The position numbers were made by a program, and so were the translations under genes. The notes beneath the pieces were generated by a model, which was not told where the DNA came from, did no database searches, and worked only from the letters and a program-made list of their open reading frames with translations. From the NCBI RefSeq assembly GCF_024758705.1, contig NZ_CP096971.1, forward strand, positions 1,054,001 through 1,118,000: 64,000 bases of DNA, in the 5' to 3' direction. This document shows, one piece after another, positions 51,884-61,869 of this stretch. This stretch comes from Sphingomonas sp. SUN019 (GTDB taxonomy: Bacteria > Pseudomonadota > Alphaproteobacteria > Sphingomonadales > Sphingomonadaceae). Each line of letters opens with the position of its first letter. Position 1 is the stretch's first letter.

Positions 51884-54088
51884 TCAAGCCACCGTCAGCG
51901 CAGGCAATTTCCCGATGATCTTGTCGATCGTCAGCGGATAATCGCGCACCCGCACCCCGCACGCATTGTACACCGCATTCGCCACCGCCGCGCCGACGCC
52001 GCAGATGCCGAGTTCGCCGACACCCTTGGCCTTCATCGGGGAGGATTTGTCGTCCACCTCGTCCATAAAGAACACGTCCTGATGCGGGATGTCGGCGTGG
52101 ACCGGCACTTCGTATCCGGCAAGGTCATGGTTGACGAAGAAGCCAAAGCGCTTGTCGACCACCGCATCCTCCATCAGTGCGGCGCCGACGCCCATCGTCA
52201 TCGCGCCGATCACCTGGCTGCGCGCCGATTTCGGATTCAGAATCCGTCCCGCCGCGAACGCGCCCGACATACGGCGCACGCGCACCTCGCCGGTCATCGC
52301 ATGGACGCCGACCTCGACGAAATGCGCGCCGAAGGTCGATTGCGCATAGGTCTTCCCCAGATCGCCGAACTCGATCGCATCCTCCGCCGACAGTCCGGCG
52401 GCGTCGGTCAGCGGCTTGCTCTTGTTGCCCGATTTGACCCGGCCGTCCTCGAACACTGCAGTTTCGGGATCGTAACCGAACTGCGTCGCGACGCGCTTTC
52501 GCAAATCCATGCACGCGGCATAGACACCCGCGGTCGAACTGTTCGCGCCCCACTGTCCGCCCGACCCTGCCGATACCGGAAAGCTTGAATCGCCCAGCAG
52601 CACGACGACCTTGTCGATTTCCACGCCCATCATCTCGGCCGCGGTTTGCGCGATGACCGTGTAGCTGCCGGTGCCGATATCGGTCATGTCGGTCGCGACG
52701 GTGACCACGCCTTTCTTGTCGATCCCGACGCGCGCGGCGGATTTCATCGTGATGTTGTCGCGGAACGCCGCCGCCACGCCCATCCCGACCAGCCATTGAC
52801 CGTCGCGCGTCTGGCCAGGCTTGGCGTTGCGCGCGGACCAGCCGAACCGCTCCGCGCCCGTCCGCAGGCAGCCGATCAGGTCGCGCTGAGAGAATTTGCG
52901 CTCCGGTTTCTCGGGATCGACCTGCGTATCGTTGATGATGCGCAGTTCGATCGGGTCCATCCCCAACTTTTCCGCCAGTTCATCCATCGCGACTTCCAGC
53001 GCTAGCAGCCCGACCGCCTCGCCCGGCGCGCGCATCGCATTGCCCTCGGGCAGATCAAGCACCGCCAGCCGTAGCGCGGTCATGCGGTTTTCCCCGGCAT
53101 ACAATAGCCGCGTCTGCAGCACCGCCGCCTCCGGTCCGCCGCCCGCCAGATCGCCCGACCAGCTTTCGTGCCCGATCGCGGTGATCCTGCCGCTTTTGTC
53201 CGCGCCGATCCGCACGCGCTGAATCGTCGCCGGGCGGTGCGTGGTGTTGTTCATCACCTGCGGCCGCGCCAGCACGACCTTTACCGGCCGTCCACCGATC
53301 GCCCGGCTGCCGAGCGACGCCATCACCGCGTCAGACCTGATCCACAGTTTCGCACCGAACCCGCCGCCGAGATACGGCGAATGGACGCGGATCTTTTCCT
53401 TCGGCAAGCCGAACGTCTTGACCAGATCGCGCACCGCCCAGGCGATCATCTGGTTCGATGTCCACAAAGTCAGGCCGTCATTGGTCCACGCCGCGGTCGT
53501 CGCGTGCGGCTCCATCATCGAATGGCTCTGGTCGGGGGTGGTGTAGGTCTGGTCGACCTTCACCGCGGCCTTCGCAAACGCTCCCGCGAAATCGCCAACC
53601 GAACTTTCTGCCGGCGCCTGCGTAGACGGTGCGATCGGCGCGCCGGCCTTCGCCGCCTTCAGGTCGAACGCGCCCTTGCCGCGCGCATAATCGACGCGGA
53701 CCAGCTTCGCGGCGGCGCGCGCCTGTTCGAACGTCTCGGCGACGACCACCGCGACCGCCTGATCGAAATGCTGCACCTCCGGCCCGGCGAGATAGCGCGC
53801 AGGGCCGTCGTCGCTCTTGCCGAGCTTGCCCGCATCGGTGTGGGTCACGACCGCCAGCACGCCCGGCGCGGCCTTCGCCTCCGTGGTGTCGATCGCATTG
53901 ATCTTGCCCGTCGCGATCGCACTGCCGACGATCACGCCGTACGCCGCGTTCGGCGCGACGTCGTTGCGTTCATACGCGTAAGGCGCGGTGCCGGTGGTCT
54001 TCAGCGGCCCGTCGATGCGGTCGATCGGCTTGCCAATCACGCGCATCCGGTCGATCGGGTTCTGCCCTGCGGGCTGGTCGAACTTCAT
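51884..54088 (-). CDS. Molybdenum-binding large subunit of an aldehyde oxidoreductase (xanthine dehydrogenase family)
   Basis: 734 aa. Features of the PaoC-like molybdopterin subunit: [24 protein letters not shown] at the start, [45 protein letters not shown], and [21 protein letters not shown]; the active-site glutamate segment near the C-terminus reads [21 protein letters not shown]. It forms a complex with the two small subunits encoded upstream, by four-base overlaps. Aromatic or aliphatic aldehydes are typical substrates. Confidence 0.92.
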   Translation of the reverse strand: MKFDQPAGQNPIDRMRVIGKPIDRIDGPLKTTGTAPYAYERNDVAPNAAYGVIVGSAIATGKINAIDTTEAKAAPGVLAVVTHTDAGKLGKSDDGPARYLAGPEVQHFDQAVAVVVAETFEQARAAAKLVRVDYARGKGAFDLKAAKAGAPIAPSTQAPAESSVGDFAGAFAKAAVKVDQTYTTPDQSHSMMEPHATTAAWTNDGLTLWTSNQMIAWAVRDLVKTFGLPKEKIRVHSPYLGGGFGAKLWIRSDAVMASLGSRAIGGRPVKVVLARPQVMNNTTHRPATIQRVRIGADKSGRITAIGHESWSGDLAGGGPEAAVLQTRLLYAGENRMTALRLAVLDLPEGNAMRAPGEAVGLLALEVAMDELAEKLGMDPIELRIINDTQVDPEKPERKFSQRDLIGCLRTGAERFGWSARNAKPGQTRDGQWLVGMGVAAAFRDNITMKSAARVGIDKKGVVTVATDMTDIGTGSYTVIAQTAAEMMGVEIDKVVVLLGDSSFPVSAGSGGQWGANSSTAGVYAACMDLRKRVATQFGYDPETAVFEDGRVKSGNKSKPLTDAAGLSAEDAIEFGDLGKTYAQSTFGAHFVEVGVHAMTGEVRVRRMSGAFAAGRILNPKSARSQVIGAMTMGVGAALMEDAVVDKRFGFFVNHDLAGYEVPVHADIPHQDVFFMDEVDDKSSPMKAKGVGELGICGVGAAVANAVYNACGVRVRDYPLTIDKIIGKLPALTVA

Positions 54089-55032
54089 GCGCGGGACTCC
54101 TCGATCACGCTGGCGATGGTGCGTTCGACGAGCGCGACCTTATACGCATTGTCTGTCGTTGGCTTGGCCCCGGCGAGCAGCGCCGCGGCGGTCGCCTTTG
54201 CGCCCTCGGGCAGCCGCGCCTCGGCGCTCTCGACGCGCCACGGCTTGTGCGCGACGCCGCCGATCGCGAGCCTACCGCGCCCGGCTTCGATCACCGCGGC
54301 GACCGATACGAGCGCGAAGGCGTAGGACGCGCGGTCGCGCACCTTGCGGTAGATGTGCGTCCCGCCGATCGGCTTGGGCAGCGTCACCGCGGTGATGACC
54401 TCCCCCGCCGCCAGCGTCGTGTCGGTCTGCGGCGTCGTACCGGGCAGGCGATGGAAATCGGCGATCGGGATCGAGCGTGTCGATCCGCTCCATGTCACCG
54501 TTTCCACCGTCGCGTCGAGCACGCGCATCGCCACCGCCATGTCGCTGGGATGTGTCGCAATGCACGACGTGCTACCGCCGACGATCGCCAGCCCCTTGCT
54601 GAACCCGCCAATCGCCGCGCAGCCGCTGCCCGGTGCGCGCTTGTTGCAGGCCTGCGTCGTATCGTAGAAATACGGGCAGCGCGTCCGCTGGAGCAAATTG
54701 CCCGCGGTCGTCGCCTTGTTGCGCAACTGCCCCGACGCGCCCGCCAACAATGCGCGGCTCAGCACGCCGTAATCCTTCCGCACGCGCGCGTCGGCGGCGA
54801 GATCGGTGTTGCGCACCATCGCGCCGATCCGCAGCCCGCCGTCGGGTGTCGGTTCGATCTTGTCGAGCCCCGTCCCGTTCACGTCGATCAGATGCTGCGG
54901 CGTCTCGATCTGCAGCTTCATCAGGTCGAGCAGATTCGTGCCGCCTGCGATAAACTTCGCACCGGGCGTGCGCGATGCCAAGACCGCGGCGTCCTGCGCG
55001 CTTTTCGCACGCTCGTACGTAAACGCCTTCAT
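54085..55032 (-). CDS. FAD-binding subunit of the aldehyde oxidoreductase
   Basis: 315 aa: [16 protein letters not shown] (FAD loop), [22 protein letters not shown], a PaoB-like Cys motif [11 protein letters not shown] that may hold an extra iron-sulfur cluster, and [17 protein letters not shown] 55032 overlaps the iron-sulfur gene stop by four bases. Electrons run from molybdenum through the 2Fe-2S subunit to this FAD. Confidence 0.92.
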   Translation of the reverse strand: MKAFTYERAKSAQDAAVLASRTPGAKFIAGGTNLLDLMKLQIETPQHLIDVNGTGLDKIEPTPDGGLRIGAMVRNTDLAADARVRKDYGVLSRALLAGASGQLRNKATTAGNLLQRTRCPYFYDTTQACNKRAPGSGCAAIGGFSKGLAIVGGSTSCIATHPSDMAVAMRVLDATVETVTWSGSTRSIPIADFHRLPGTTPQTDTTLAAGEVITAVTLPKPIGGTHIYRKVRDRASYAFALVSVAAVIEAGRGRLAIGGVAHKPWRVESAEARLPEGAKATAAALLAGAKPTTDNAYKVALVERTIASVIEESRA

Positions 55033-55667
55033 GCCTTCACCCCCGCCACTTCGGACATTGCATCGACGATGTTGGAGTAAGCCCCGCAGCGGCAAATGTT
55101 GCCGCTCATCCGCTCGCGCATCTCCGCCGCGTTCATCGCAGGCGCGGAGACGATATCGCCGCTGACGTGGCTCGGGATGCCCGCCTTGATCTCGTCGAGC
55201 ACCGCCACCGCCGAACAGATCTGCCCCGGCGTGCAGTATCCGCATTGGTATCCGTCATGCTTGACGAACGCGGCCTGCATCGGATGCAGCTTATCGGGCG
55301 TGCCAAGGCCCTCGATTGTGGTCACGTCGTCGCCGTCGTGCATCACCGCCAGCGTCAGGCACGAATTGATCCGCCGCCCGTCGACGATGACGGTGCACGC
55401 ACCGCACTGGCCGTGGTCGCAGCCCTTCTTCGTGCCGGTCAGCTTCAAATTTTCGCGCAGCGCGTCGAGCAATGTCGTCCGCGTATCGACCTCGAGGCTC
55501 CGCGCCTTGCCGTTGACCTTCAGCGTCACTTTCATGGTTGTCACCGTTTCTGGCCGAGCGGCCGGGGTCTGTATCGCCACTGCGGGCGTCGCGGTCAGCG
55601 CGATAGTTGCCGCGCCGCCGCCCATCACTCCCCGTCGCGATACGCGGAAATCGCCTGCTTCGTTCAT
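55029..55667 (-). CDS. 2Fe-2S subunit with Tat signal
   Basis: 212 aa. Tat signal [18 protein letters not shown] at the N-terminus, first cluster motif [14 protein letters not shown] with SCLTLAV, second cluster motif [13 protein letters not shown] and [12 protein letters not shown]. Periplasmic location as in E. coli PaoA is thus expected. It is the promoter-proximal gene of the three. Confidence 0.93.
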   Translation of the reverse strand: MNEAGDFRVSRRGVMGGGAATIALTATPAVAIQTPAARPETVTTMKVTLKVNGKARSLEVDTRTTLLDALRENLKLTGTKKGCDHGQCGACTVIVDGRRINSCLTLAVMHDGDDVTTIEGLGTPDKLHPMQAAFVKHDGYQCGYCTPGQICSAVAVLDEIKAGIPSHVSGDIVSAPAMNAAEMRERMSGNICRCGAYSNIVDAMSEVAGVKA

Positions 55668-55759
55668 GCTGGAAAAGGCCTCCCAAGCCCTTCGCGCCTG
55701 ATGGCGCGTCACAAGGGAAGACGCAGGCGGGGAGAATCAGTTCCAGTTGCGAATGAAGA

Positions 55760-56818
55760 TCATTTACGTGCGATCGCGGCTTCCACCTGCCGCCAGTCGA
55801 CCACCTTGAAGTTCTGCGCGTTCGGGGCGTTGTCGCCGTCCTGCGCGATCATCACGCCCGCCGGAAAATCGGGGCCGAAATCGCCGATCGCGACCTCGAT
55901 CCCATCGGTTTCGCTCGTCGCGCCCAGCGTCCCCGCGCCGATCCGGAAGCGCCCGACGTACGCATCGGTCGCCAGATCATAAACCGCATAAGCGTTATCG
56001 CCCTGGCTCGACGCGACCAACCACTTGCCCGCCAGCGCCAGCCCCTCGACATCGGCGACCAGATTGCGCCCGTCGACCTTCGCGACGGGAATCGCGGTCG
56101 TCGGCCCATCGGCGCGCGCATCGAAGCGCCAGATGCCGGCGTCCTCCTCGGCCACGTACAGCCGTTGCGTCCGCGCATCGACGACACACCCTTCGGATTG
56201 TGTCGCCAGTTTCATCGTGCGCACGATCCGCCCCGCCGGTCGCGCGCCCGAAAGATCCAGCGCGACTTGGTTGATCGTCCCGTCCTTCAGCACCACGAAC
56301 GCATCGACCCCGCCGCCGCGCGCGGCGAGGCAAATTCCATACGCCTCGCCCGCGCCCGCGCCGACCGTGCCGAGCGGCACCAACGTCGCCGCCGCGGTAT
56401 CCAGCCGGAACAGCGCGACCTTCGCCGCCAGCACATCATTGCGGTCGGACGCCGCGACCAGCACCCCCGCCTCGCCCGCGATCTGGTCCGCGATCAGGTC
56501 GACGTTGTTCACCCGCCCCGCGTCGGCGAAGCTGCGCTGCTTGCCGGTCAGGTCATAGACGTTCAGCCCCGCCTTCTTGTCGGTGCCGACGATCAGGCTG
56601 CGCGCCGGATCGGCCCCGTTGCGCCAGATCGCGGGATCGTCCGCCGCATCGGCATTCGCGGTCGCCACCGCATCGGTCTCGCGCGACGCGGTCACGACCG
56701 GCGCCGGGCTGCGCGCGGCGATCGCCTCCCATGTCGGCGGCGCGGTCGCGCACCCACTCAAAACGACGGCCAGCGCCAGTGTCACACAGCTGACGCGGTT
56801 CGGTAGGGCGGGTGTCAT
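55760..56818 (-). CDS. Beta-propeller phytase, lipoprotein
   Basis: 352 aa from ATG 56818. Lipobox VLSGCA at about residues 18-22. Propeller motifs: NADAADDPAIWRNGADPARSLIVGTDKKAGLNVYDLTGK, GEAYGICLA, CVVDARTQRLYVAEEDAGIWRF, GTLGATSETDGIEV; the DDPAIW and TDKKAGL motifs are the hallmark of BPP phytases, which release phosphate from phytate with calcium. Divergent to a TonB-dependent receptor, 66 bp apart, a pairing known from Alphaproteobacteria. Confidence 0.92.
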   Translation of the reverse strand: MTPALPNRVSCVTLALAVVLSGCATAPPTWEAIAARSPAPVVTASRETDAVATANADAADDPAIWRNGADPARSLIVGTDKKAGLNVYDLTGKQRSFADAGRVNNVDLIADQIAGEAGVLVAASDRNDVLAAKVALFRLDTAAATLVPLGTVGAGAGEAYGICLAARGGGVDAFVVLKDGTINQVALDLSGARPAGRIVRTMKLATQSEGCVVDARTQRLYVAEEDAGIWRFDARADGPTTAIPVAKVDGRNLVADVEGLALAGKWLVASSQGDNAYAVYDLATDAYVGRFRIGAGTLGATSETDGIEVAIGDFGPDFPAGVMIAQDGDNAPNAQNFKVVDWRQVEAAIARK

Positions 56819-56884
56819 CTTCGTCTCCCAACGGAAAACCTGCGCTCGCATCGGAATGCGACAGCGCGATGACGGGGGAAAGAC

Positions 56885-59116
56885 ATGAAGCTGATCACCA
56901 GGCTCGCGCTGGGCGCCGCCGCGCTGCCGCTGACGCTATCCGTCGCGCAGGCGCAGGACGTTCCTGCCGATCGGCCAGCCCCCGCGCCCGCCCAGGAAAC
57001 CTCCGCCCCCGAAACCTCCGCAGACGTCATCGTCAATGGCACGATCCAGTTCCGCGACCGCACCGCCGATCCCAATCCGGTCCTCTCCTACGACCTCGAT
57101 TACTTCCAGCGCTTCGAACCCGTCTCGGTCGGTGAGATGCTGAAGCGCGTGCCCGGCGTCACCTTCACCTCCGACGTGCTGGAATATGACGGCCCGCAGT
57201 TCCGCGGCCTGCCCGCGGGCTATACGCAGGTGCTGATCAACGGCCGTCGCGCGCCGGGCGGCGAGGCCGACCGCAGCTTCTTCGTCGATCGCATCCCCGC
57301 CGAGCTGGTCGAGAAGATCGAGATCGTCCGCTCCCCGCGCGCCGATCAGCCGAGCGAAGGCGTCGCCGGATCGCTCAACATCGTCACCAAGGAAGCCGCG
57401 ACCTTCGACGGCGGTTTCGCAAAGGCCGGCGCGCTGATCAACAAGGACGGCAAGGTCCGCCCGTCGCTCGCCGGGGCCTATGCCGGGCGACTGGGCGAGG
57501 ACACGACCTTCTGGGCGGCGGTCAATTATCAGGAACGCCGCAACCCGAAGAAGAAGGTGTCGCTGCGCTTCGACGACGTGACCAGCGGCCCGCTCGACGA
57601 GACAAATCCGGTGTTCAACAACACCGAACTGCAGAGCGACACGCGCGACGGCAGCGACCTGTCGGGCAGCGCCGAGATTCGTCACGGCTTCGGCGACCGC
57701 GGGTTCGTGCGGCTGCAGGGCTTCTTCGTCGACACCGACCGCGAGGAGTTCGAATCCTCGACCATGTTCGAGGGGCCGGACCTCGATTTCGACGGGATCG
57801 AGACGCAACTGGAGGAGATCGACCAGCAGACCTACACGATCACCGGTGACGCGCTGATCCCGCTCGGCGGCGTCGACCTCGGCCTCGCCGCGGGCTGGTC
57901 CGGCTACCGCGAGAACACGACCGCGACCGTGATGGTGGGCGAGAACGCCGACGACCTGACCGACCTCGAACTCGACGAGATCACGACGATCGGCATCAAG
58001 GACGACGAATATAGCGGCACGGTGAATCTCGGTTTCGGCGAGAGCAACGCCCGTTTCAAGGTCGGCATCGACCTGTTCCGCAAGAACCGCAACGGGCTGA
58101 ACGACGGCGATTTCCAGAGCGGCATCTTCAAGATCGAGGAAAACCGCTACGATCCCTATGCGCGCGTCACGCTGGAGCCGACCGCGCAATTCACGATCGA
58201 CGCGGGCGTGCGGTACGAAATCACGCGTCGCACCGTCAGCGGCGATGCGGTGCCGACGACTGACTTCAAGGCCGAAACGCTGAATCCGTCGCTCCACCTG
58301 CGCTACGCGCCGACCGCGAACGACCAGTTCCGCGCCTCGCTCGCACGCACCGTGCGCCGCCCGAACTATGATTTCATCTCACCGTTCGAGGACGAGGAAA
58401 CACCCGGCGACGACGATGCGACCCGCGGCAATCCCTCGCTCCGCAACGAAAAGGCGTGGGGGCTGGACGTCGGTTACGAACGCCGCCTCGGCGGGCGCGG
58501 GATCATCGGCATCAACACCTTCTATCGCGACATCACCGATGTGATCGAACTGGTCGCGATCGGCGACAATGGCGACGGGCAGTTGTTCACGCCGCAGAAC
58601 ATCGGCGACGGCAAGACCTGGGGCCTGGAGATCGACCTTTCCGCGCCGCTGACCGCGATCGGCGCGCCCGACACCGGCATCTTCGCCAATTACACCTATC
58701 TCGACAGCGAAGTGACCGACCCGTTCACCGGGCAAAAGCGCCAGTTCAACAACCAGCCGCACCACATCTACAACGCAGGCTTCATCCAGACCGTCCGCGC
58801 CGCGAACGCCAGCTTCGGCGCGACCGTATCGGGCCGCAGCAAGGCATCGGCGTCGAACTTCGACGAAACCGTCGACCTGCGCTACGGCGTCGATCTCGAG
58901 GCGTTCGCGGAAAAGCGCTTCGGCAAGAATTTCGTGCTGCGTTTCTCGGTCCAGGACATCCTGCGCCGCACGAAATCGGAGGATTACCGCAAGTACGACG
59001 GCGACAGCTACGACGAAATCCTCGCCAATCGCGCCGCGGGCGACGTCGACGAGTTCGAGCTCGAACGCGAGAACGCCGGGCCTTTGTACCAGGTAACATT
59101 GCGCGCTGCATTCTGA
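56885..59116 (+). CDS. TonB-dependent receptor paired with phytase
   Basis: 743 aa with a signal peptide ending VAQAQ (about residue 24), a plug domain (SVGEMLKRVPGVTFTSDV, GYTQVLINGRRAPGG, VEKIEIVRSPRADQPSEGVAGSLNIV) and a C-terminal barrel ending in F. It presumably imports a product of phytate breakdown or the metal chelated to it, judged from its divergent phytase neighbour. No TonB box is evident with certainty. Confidence 0.93.
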   Translation: MKLITRLALGAAALPLTLSVAQAQDVPADRPAPAPAQETSAPETSADVIVNGTIQFRDRTADPNPVLSYDLDYFQRFEPVSVGEMLKRVPGVTFTSDVLEYDGPQFRGLPAGYTQVLINGRRAPGGEADRSFFVDRIPAELVEKIEIVRSPRADQPSEGVAGSLNIVTKEAATFDGGFAKAGALINKDGKVRPSLAGAYAGRLGEDTTFWAAVNYQERRNPKKKVSLRFDDVTSGPLDETNPVFNNTELQSDTRDGSDLSGSAEIRHGFGDRGFVRLQGFFVDTDREEFESSTMFEGPDLDFDGIETQLEEIDQQTYTITGDALIPLGGVDLGLAAGWSGYRENTTATVMVGENADDLTDLELDEITTIGIKDDEYSGTVNLGFGESNARFKVGIDLFRKNRNGLNDGDFQSGIFKIEENRYDPYARVTLEPTAQFTIDAGVRYEITRRTVSGDAVPTTDFKAETLNPSLHLRYAPTANDQFRASLARTVRRPNYDFISPFEDEETPGDDDATRGNPSLRNEKAWGLDVGYERRLGGRGIIGINTFYRDITDVIELVAIGDNGDGQLFTPQNIGDGKTWGLEIDLSAPLTAIGAPDTGIFANYTYLDSEVTDPFTGQKRQFNNQPHHIYNAGFIQTVRAANASFGATVSGRSKASASNFDETVDLRYGVDLEAFAEKRFGKNFVLRFSVQDILRRTKSEDYRKYDGDSYDEILANRAAGDVDEFELERENAGPLYQVTLRAAF

Positions 59117-59232
59117 TCCTCCCCGTGTCGGGGAGCAGTGACCGTATTACCCCGCTAAGCCACTTTCCCGTTGCGGCAACGCGGCGAGAGGCATATCCCG
59201 CGCGGCATTCCTCCCGACCAAAGGTGCTGTTC

Positions 59233-61044
59233 ATGCGTTCGACCGCTCTCGCCCTCCTGCTCCTCGCCAGCACCGCCACACCCGCCGTTGCGCAGCAGGT
59301 GCCGCCCCCCGTCGCGATGCCGGGCGACGGGCCGGAGGATGCGAAGCTGAAGACGCTGTTCCACGAAAGCGACGAAGCCAGCCTGAAGCGAAATCCGATC
59401 TCGGGCATCTTCCGCGGCGACCTGCGCTACGCCGACCGGCTCGGCGACTACCTGACCGACGCCAACATCAACGCCGAACGCGCCGCGAGCGAAAGCGACC
59501 TGACGCGCCTTAAGGCGATCGACCGCACGAAGCTGACGCCCACCGACCAGATCGCCTACGACGTGTTCCAGAACCAGACCGAGATCGCACTGCGCGGTCT
59601 GACGCCCGAAATCGTCGCGCTGACGATTGTCCGTCCGATCGATCATTTCTTCGGCTATCAGACCTTTTATCCCGAATTCGCCTCGGGCACCGGCGCTGCG
59701 CCGTTCAAGACTTTGGTGGATTACGAGAACAACTTGAAGCGCAACGTCGAATATGCGCAGATCATGGACCGCGCGATCGTGCGCTTCCGCGAAGGCATGA
59801 AGGCGGGCGTCGTCCAGCCGAAACTGGTCGTCGACAACATGATCGGCCAGTTCGACAATCTGATCGCGCAAGGGATCGAGGGATCGGTCTTCTACGCGCC
59901 CGTGAAGACCTTCCCCGCCACGATCAGCACCGCCCACCAGACCCGACTGCGCGCGGCCTATGCGAAACAGGTGCGCGAGGTGATCCTGCCCGCGCATCAG
60001 CGGATGCGCGATTTCCTCAGCAAGGAATACCGCCCCGCCGCGCGCGACAGCGTCGGGCTGGGCCAGATGCCGGGCGGCCCGAAGCTGTACGAATATCTGA
60101 TCGAATCGAACACCACGCTGCCGCTGAAGGCCGAGGAGGTTCACCAGCTCGGACTCTCCGAAGTCGCGCGCATCCTGCGCGAGATGGAGGCGCAGAAGAC
60201 CGCCGCCGGGTTCAAGGGCACGCTGCCGGAATTCTTCACCTATCTGCGCACCGACAAGAAATTCCAGCCGGCGTCGAAGGATCAGGTGCGGCTGGGTTAC
60301 GAAGCCATCGGCAAGCGCGTCGATCAGCGCGTGCGCGAACAATTCTCGCTGATCCCCAAGACCCCGCTCGAAATCCGCGCCGTCCCCGCATTCAAGGAAA
60401 AGACCGAGGCCGGCGGTTCGTATCAGGGCGGCACGCCGGACGGATCGCGGCCGGGCGTATTCTACTATAATTCCTACGACTTACCGTCGCGTTACCTGTG
60501 GACGATGGAGACGCTGTACCTGCACGAAGCGGTGCCGGGGCATCATTTCCAGATCAGCCTGGCACAGGAAAACGCCGCGCTCCCCGCCTTCATGCGCTTC
60601 GGCGGCAACACCGCCTACGCCGAGGGCTGGGGGCTGTACGCGGAGAGCCTGCACAAGGAACTCGGCGTCGAAACCGATCCGTATCAGCGCATGGGCGGGC
60701 TGAACGACGAGATGCTGCGCGCGATGCGGCTGGTGGTCGACACCGGCATCCATGCGAAGGGCTGGACCCGCGATCAGTCGATCAAATACATGCTCGACAA
60801 TTCGCCCATGGGTAAGACCGACGCCACCGCCGAGGTCGAACGCTATATCGCCATCCCCGGACAGGCGCTGGCGTACAAGGTCGGGCAGCTGACGATCTCA
60901 CGGTTGAAGGCGAAGGCGCAAAAGGATCTGGGCGCGAAGTTCGATCCGCGGAAGTTCCATGCGCAGGTGCTGGACACGGGCGCTCTGCCGATGCCGGTGC
61001 TGGAAAAGAAGATCGATACTTGGATCGCTGCCGGCGGAAAATAG
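59233..61044 (+). CDS. DUF885 metallopeptidase-like periplasmic protein
   Basis: 603 aa, signal peptide at 1-20 (ending AVAQQ). The zinc signature LHEAVPGHHFQISL, then NTAYAEGWGLYAESL with the third ligand, is diagnostic of DUF885 proteins, which resemble M3/M2 zinc peptidases. Complete in length. ATG 59233; upstream frame is noise. Followed by a strong intrinsic terminator. Whether its substrate is linked to the phytase/receptor group is unknown. Confidence 0.9.
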   Translation: MRSTALALLLLASTATPAVAQQVPPPVAMPGDGPEDAKLKTLFHESDEASLKRNPISGIFRGDLRYADRLGDYLTDANINAERAASESDLTRLKAIDRTKLTPTDQIAYDVFQNQTEIALRGLTPEIVALTIVRPIDHFFGYQTFYPEFASGTGAAPFKTLVDYENNLKRNVEYAQIMDRAIVRFREGMKAGVVQPKLVVDNMIGQFDNLIAQGIEGSVFYAPVKTFPATISTAHQTRLRAAYAKQVREVILPAHQRMRDFLSKEYRPAARDSVGLGQMPGGPKLYEYLIESNTTLPLKAEEVHQLGLSEVARILREMEAQKTAAGFKGTLPEFFTYLRTDKKFQPASKDQVRLGYEAIGKRVDQRVREQFSLIPKTPLEIRAVPAFKEKTEAGGSYQGGTPDGSRPGVFYYNSYDLPSRYLWTMETLYLHEAVPGHHFQISLAQENAALPAFMRFGGNTAYAEGWGLYAESLHKELGVETDPYQRMGGLNDEMLRAMRLVVDTGIHAKGWTRDQSIKYMLDNSPMGKTDATAEVERYIAIPGQALAYKVGQLTISRLKAKAQKDLGAKFDPRKFHAQVLDTGALPMPVLEKKIDTWIAAGGK

Positions 61045-61081
61045 CACGGCAGCGAAACGAACGTAACGGTTCGCGCATTAG

Positions 61082-61113
61082 GGGAGTGTCGGGCTACCGA
61101 CGCTCCCTTTTTT
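61082..61113 (+). terminator. Intrinsic terminator of the DUF885 gene
   Basis: An 11-bp stem (61082-61092 with 61097-61107, one G-U pair), a GCTA loop and a run of six Ts (61108-61113). Lies 38 bp beyond the stop. Confidence 0.92.
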
Positions 61114-61146
61114 GTTGAGACCCGTCACGTCGTGAATTCTGCCGTC

Positions 61147-61869
61147 ATGCTCCCCCCGCCTCCCGCCAACCTGCTCGAGGGCGCGGCGCTGTTCCTCGAT
61201 TTCGACGGCACGCTGGTCGATCTCGCCCCCACGCCCGATCTCGCGGCCGTCGATGAGCGGCTCGCCACACTGATTGCGGGCCTTGCGACAAAATTGAACG
61301 GCCGCATCGCAATCATCAGCGGGCGGCCGGTCGCGGGGATCCTTGCCCTGTTCGGCGACCTGCCGATCGCAATCGCGGGAAGTCACGGTCTGGAGGTGCG
61401 CGGATCGGACGGAGCGTTGGCGCGAACGGAACGACCCGCCGCGCTCAATCGTATTCTTGCTGCAATGCATCAATTCACCGAAACCCGCCCCGGCCTGCTG
61501 GTCGAGGCAAAACCGCTGGGCGCCGCGCTCCACTACCGCACCGCACCCGCCCACGAAGCGGACGCTCAGGCGCTGGCGTCCGACCTCGCCGCACAGACCG
61601 GCCTCCACCTGCAGACCGGCAAGATGATGGTCGAACTGCGCGTCGGCGGCGCGGACAAGGGCAGCGCGCTGCGCCGCCTTATGGAAACCCCTGCGATGGC
61701 TGGCGCGAAACCCGTCTTCATCGGCGACGACGATACCGACGAGCCAGCGATGGTCGCCGCCGCAGCGCTGGGGGGCGCGGGCATCCTGGTCGGCGCGCCC
61801 CGCCCGACCGCCGCCGCGTATCGCCTGCCGGATGTCGCCGCGACGCTCGACTGGCTGGAAACAGCATGA
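61147..61869 (+). CDS. otsB: Trehalose-6-phosphate phosphatase OtsB
   Basis: 240 aa from ATG 61147; an upstream in-frame GTG (61132) is possible, and neither has a good ribosome site. HAD motifs: LFLDFDGTLVDLAP, ISGRPV, KGSALRRLM, IGDDDTDEPAM. OtsB releases trehalose from trehalose-6-phosphate. The next gene overlaps by four bases. The operon otsB-GH15-otsA makes trehalose as a compatible solute. Confidence 0.92.
   Translation: MLPPPPANLLEGAALFLDFDGTLVDLAPTPDLAAVDERLATLIAGLATKLNGRIAIISGRPVAGILALFGDLPIAIAGSHGLEVRGSDGALARTERPAALNRILAAMHQFTETRPGLLVEAKPLGAALHYRTAPAHEADAQALASDLAAQTGLHLQTGKMMVELRVGGADKGSALRRLMETPAMAGAKPVFIGDDDTDEPAMVAAAALGGAGILVGAPRPTAAAYRLPDVAATLDWLETA

Noticed and set aside
53168..54325. 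A 385-codon plus-strand frame opposite the molybdenum subunit gene
   Set aside because: Arginine-rich antisense frame over a well-supported xanthine-dehydrogenase-family gene.
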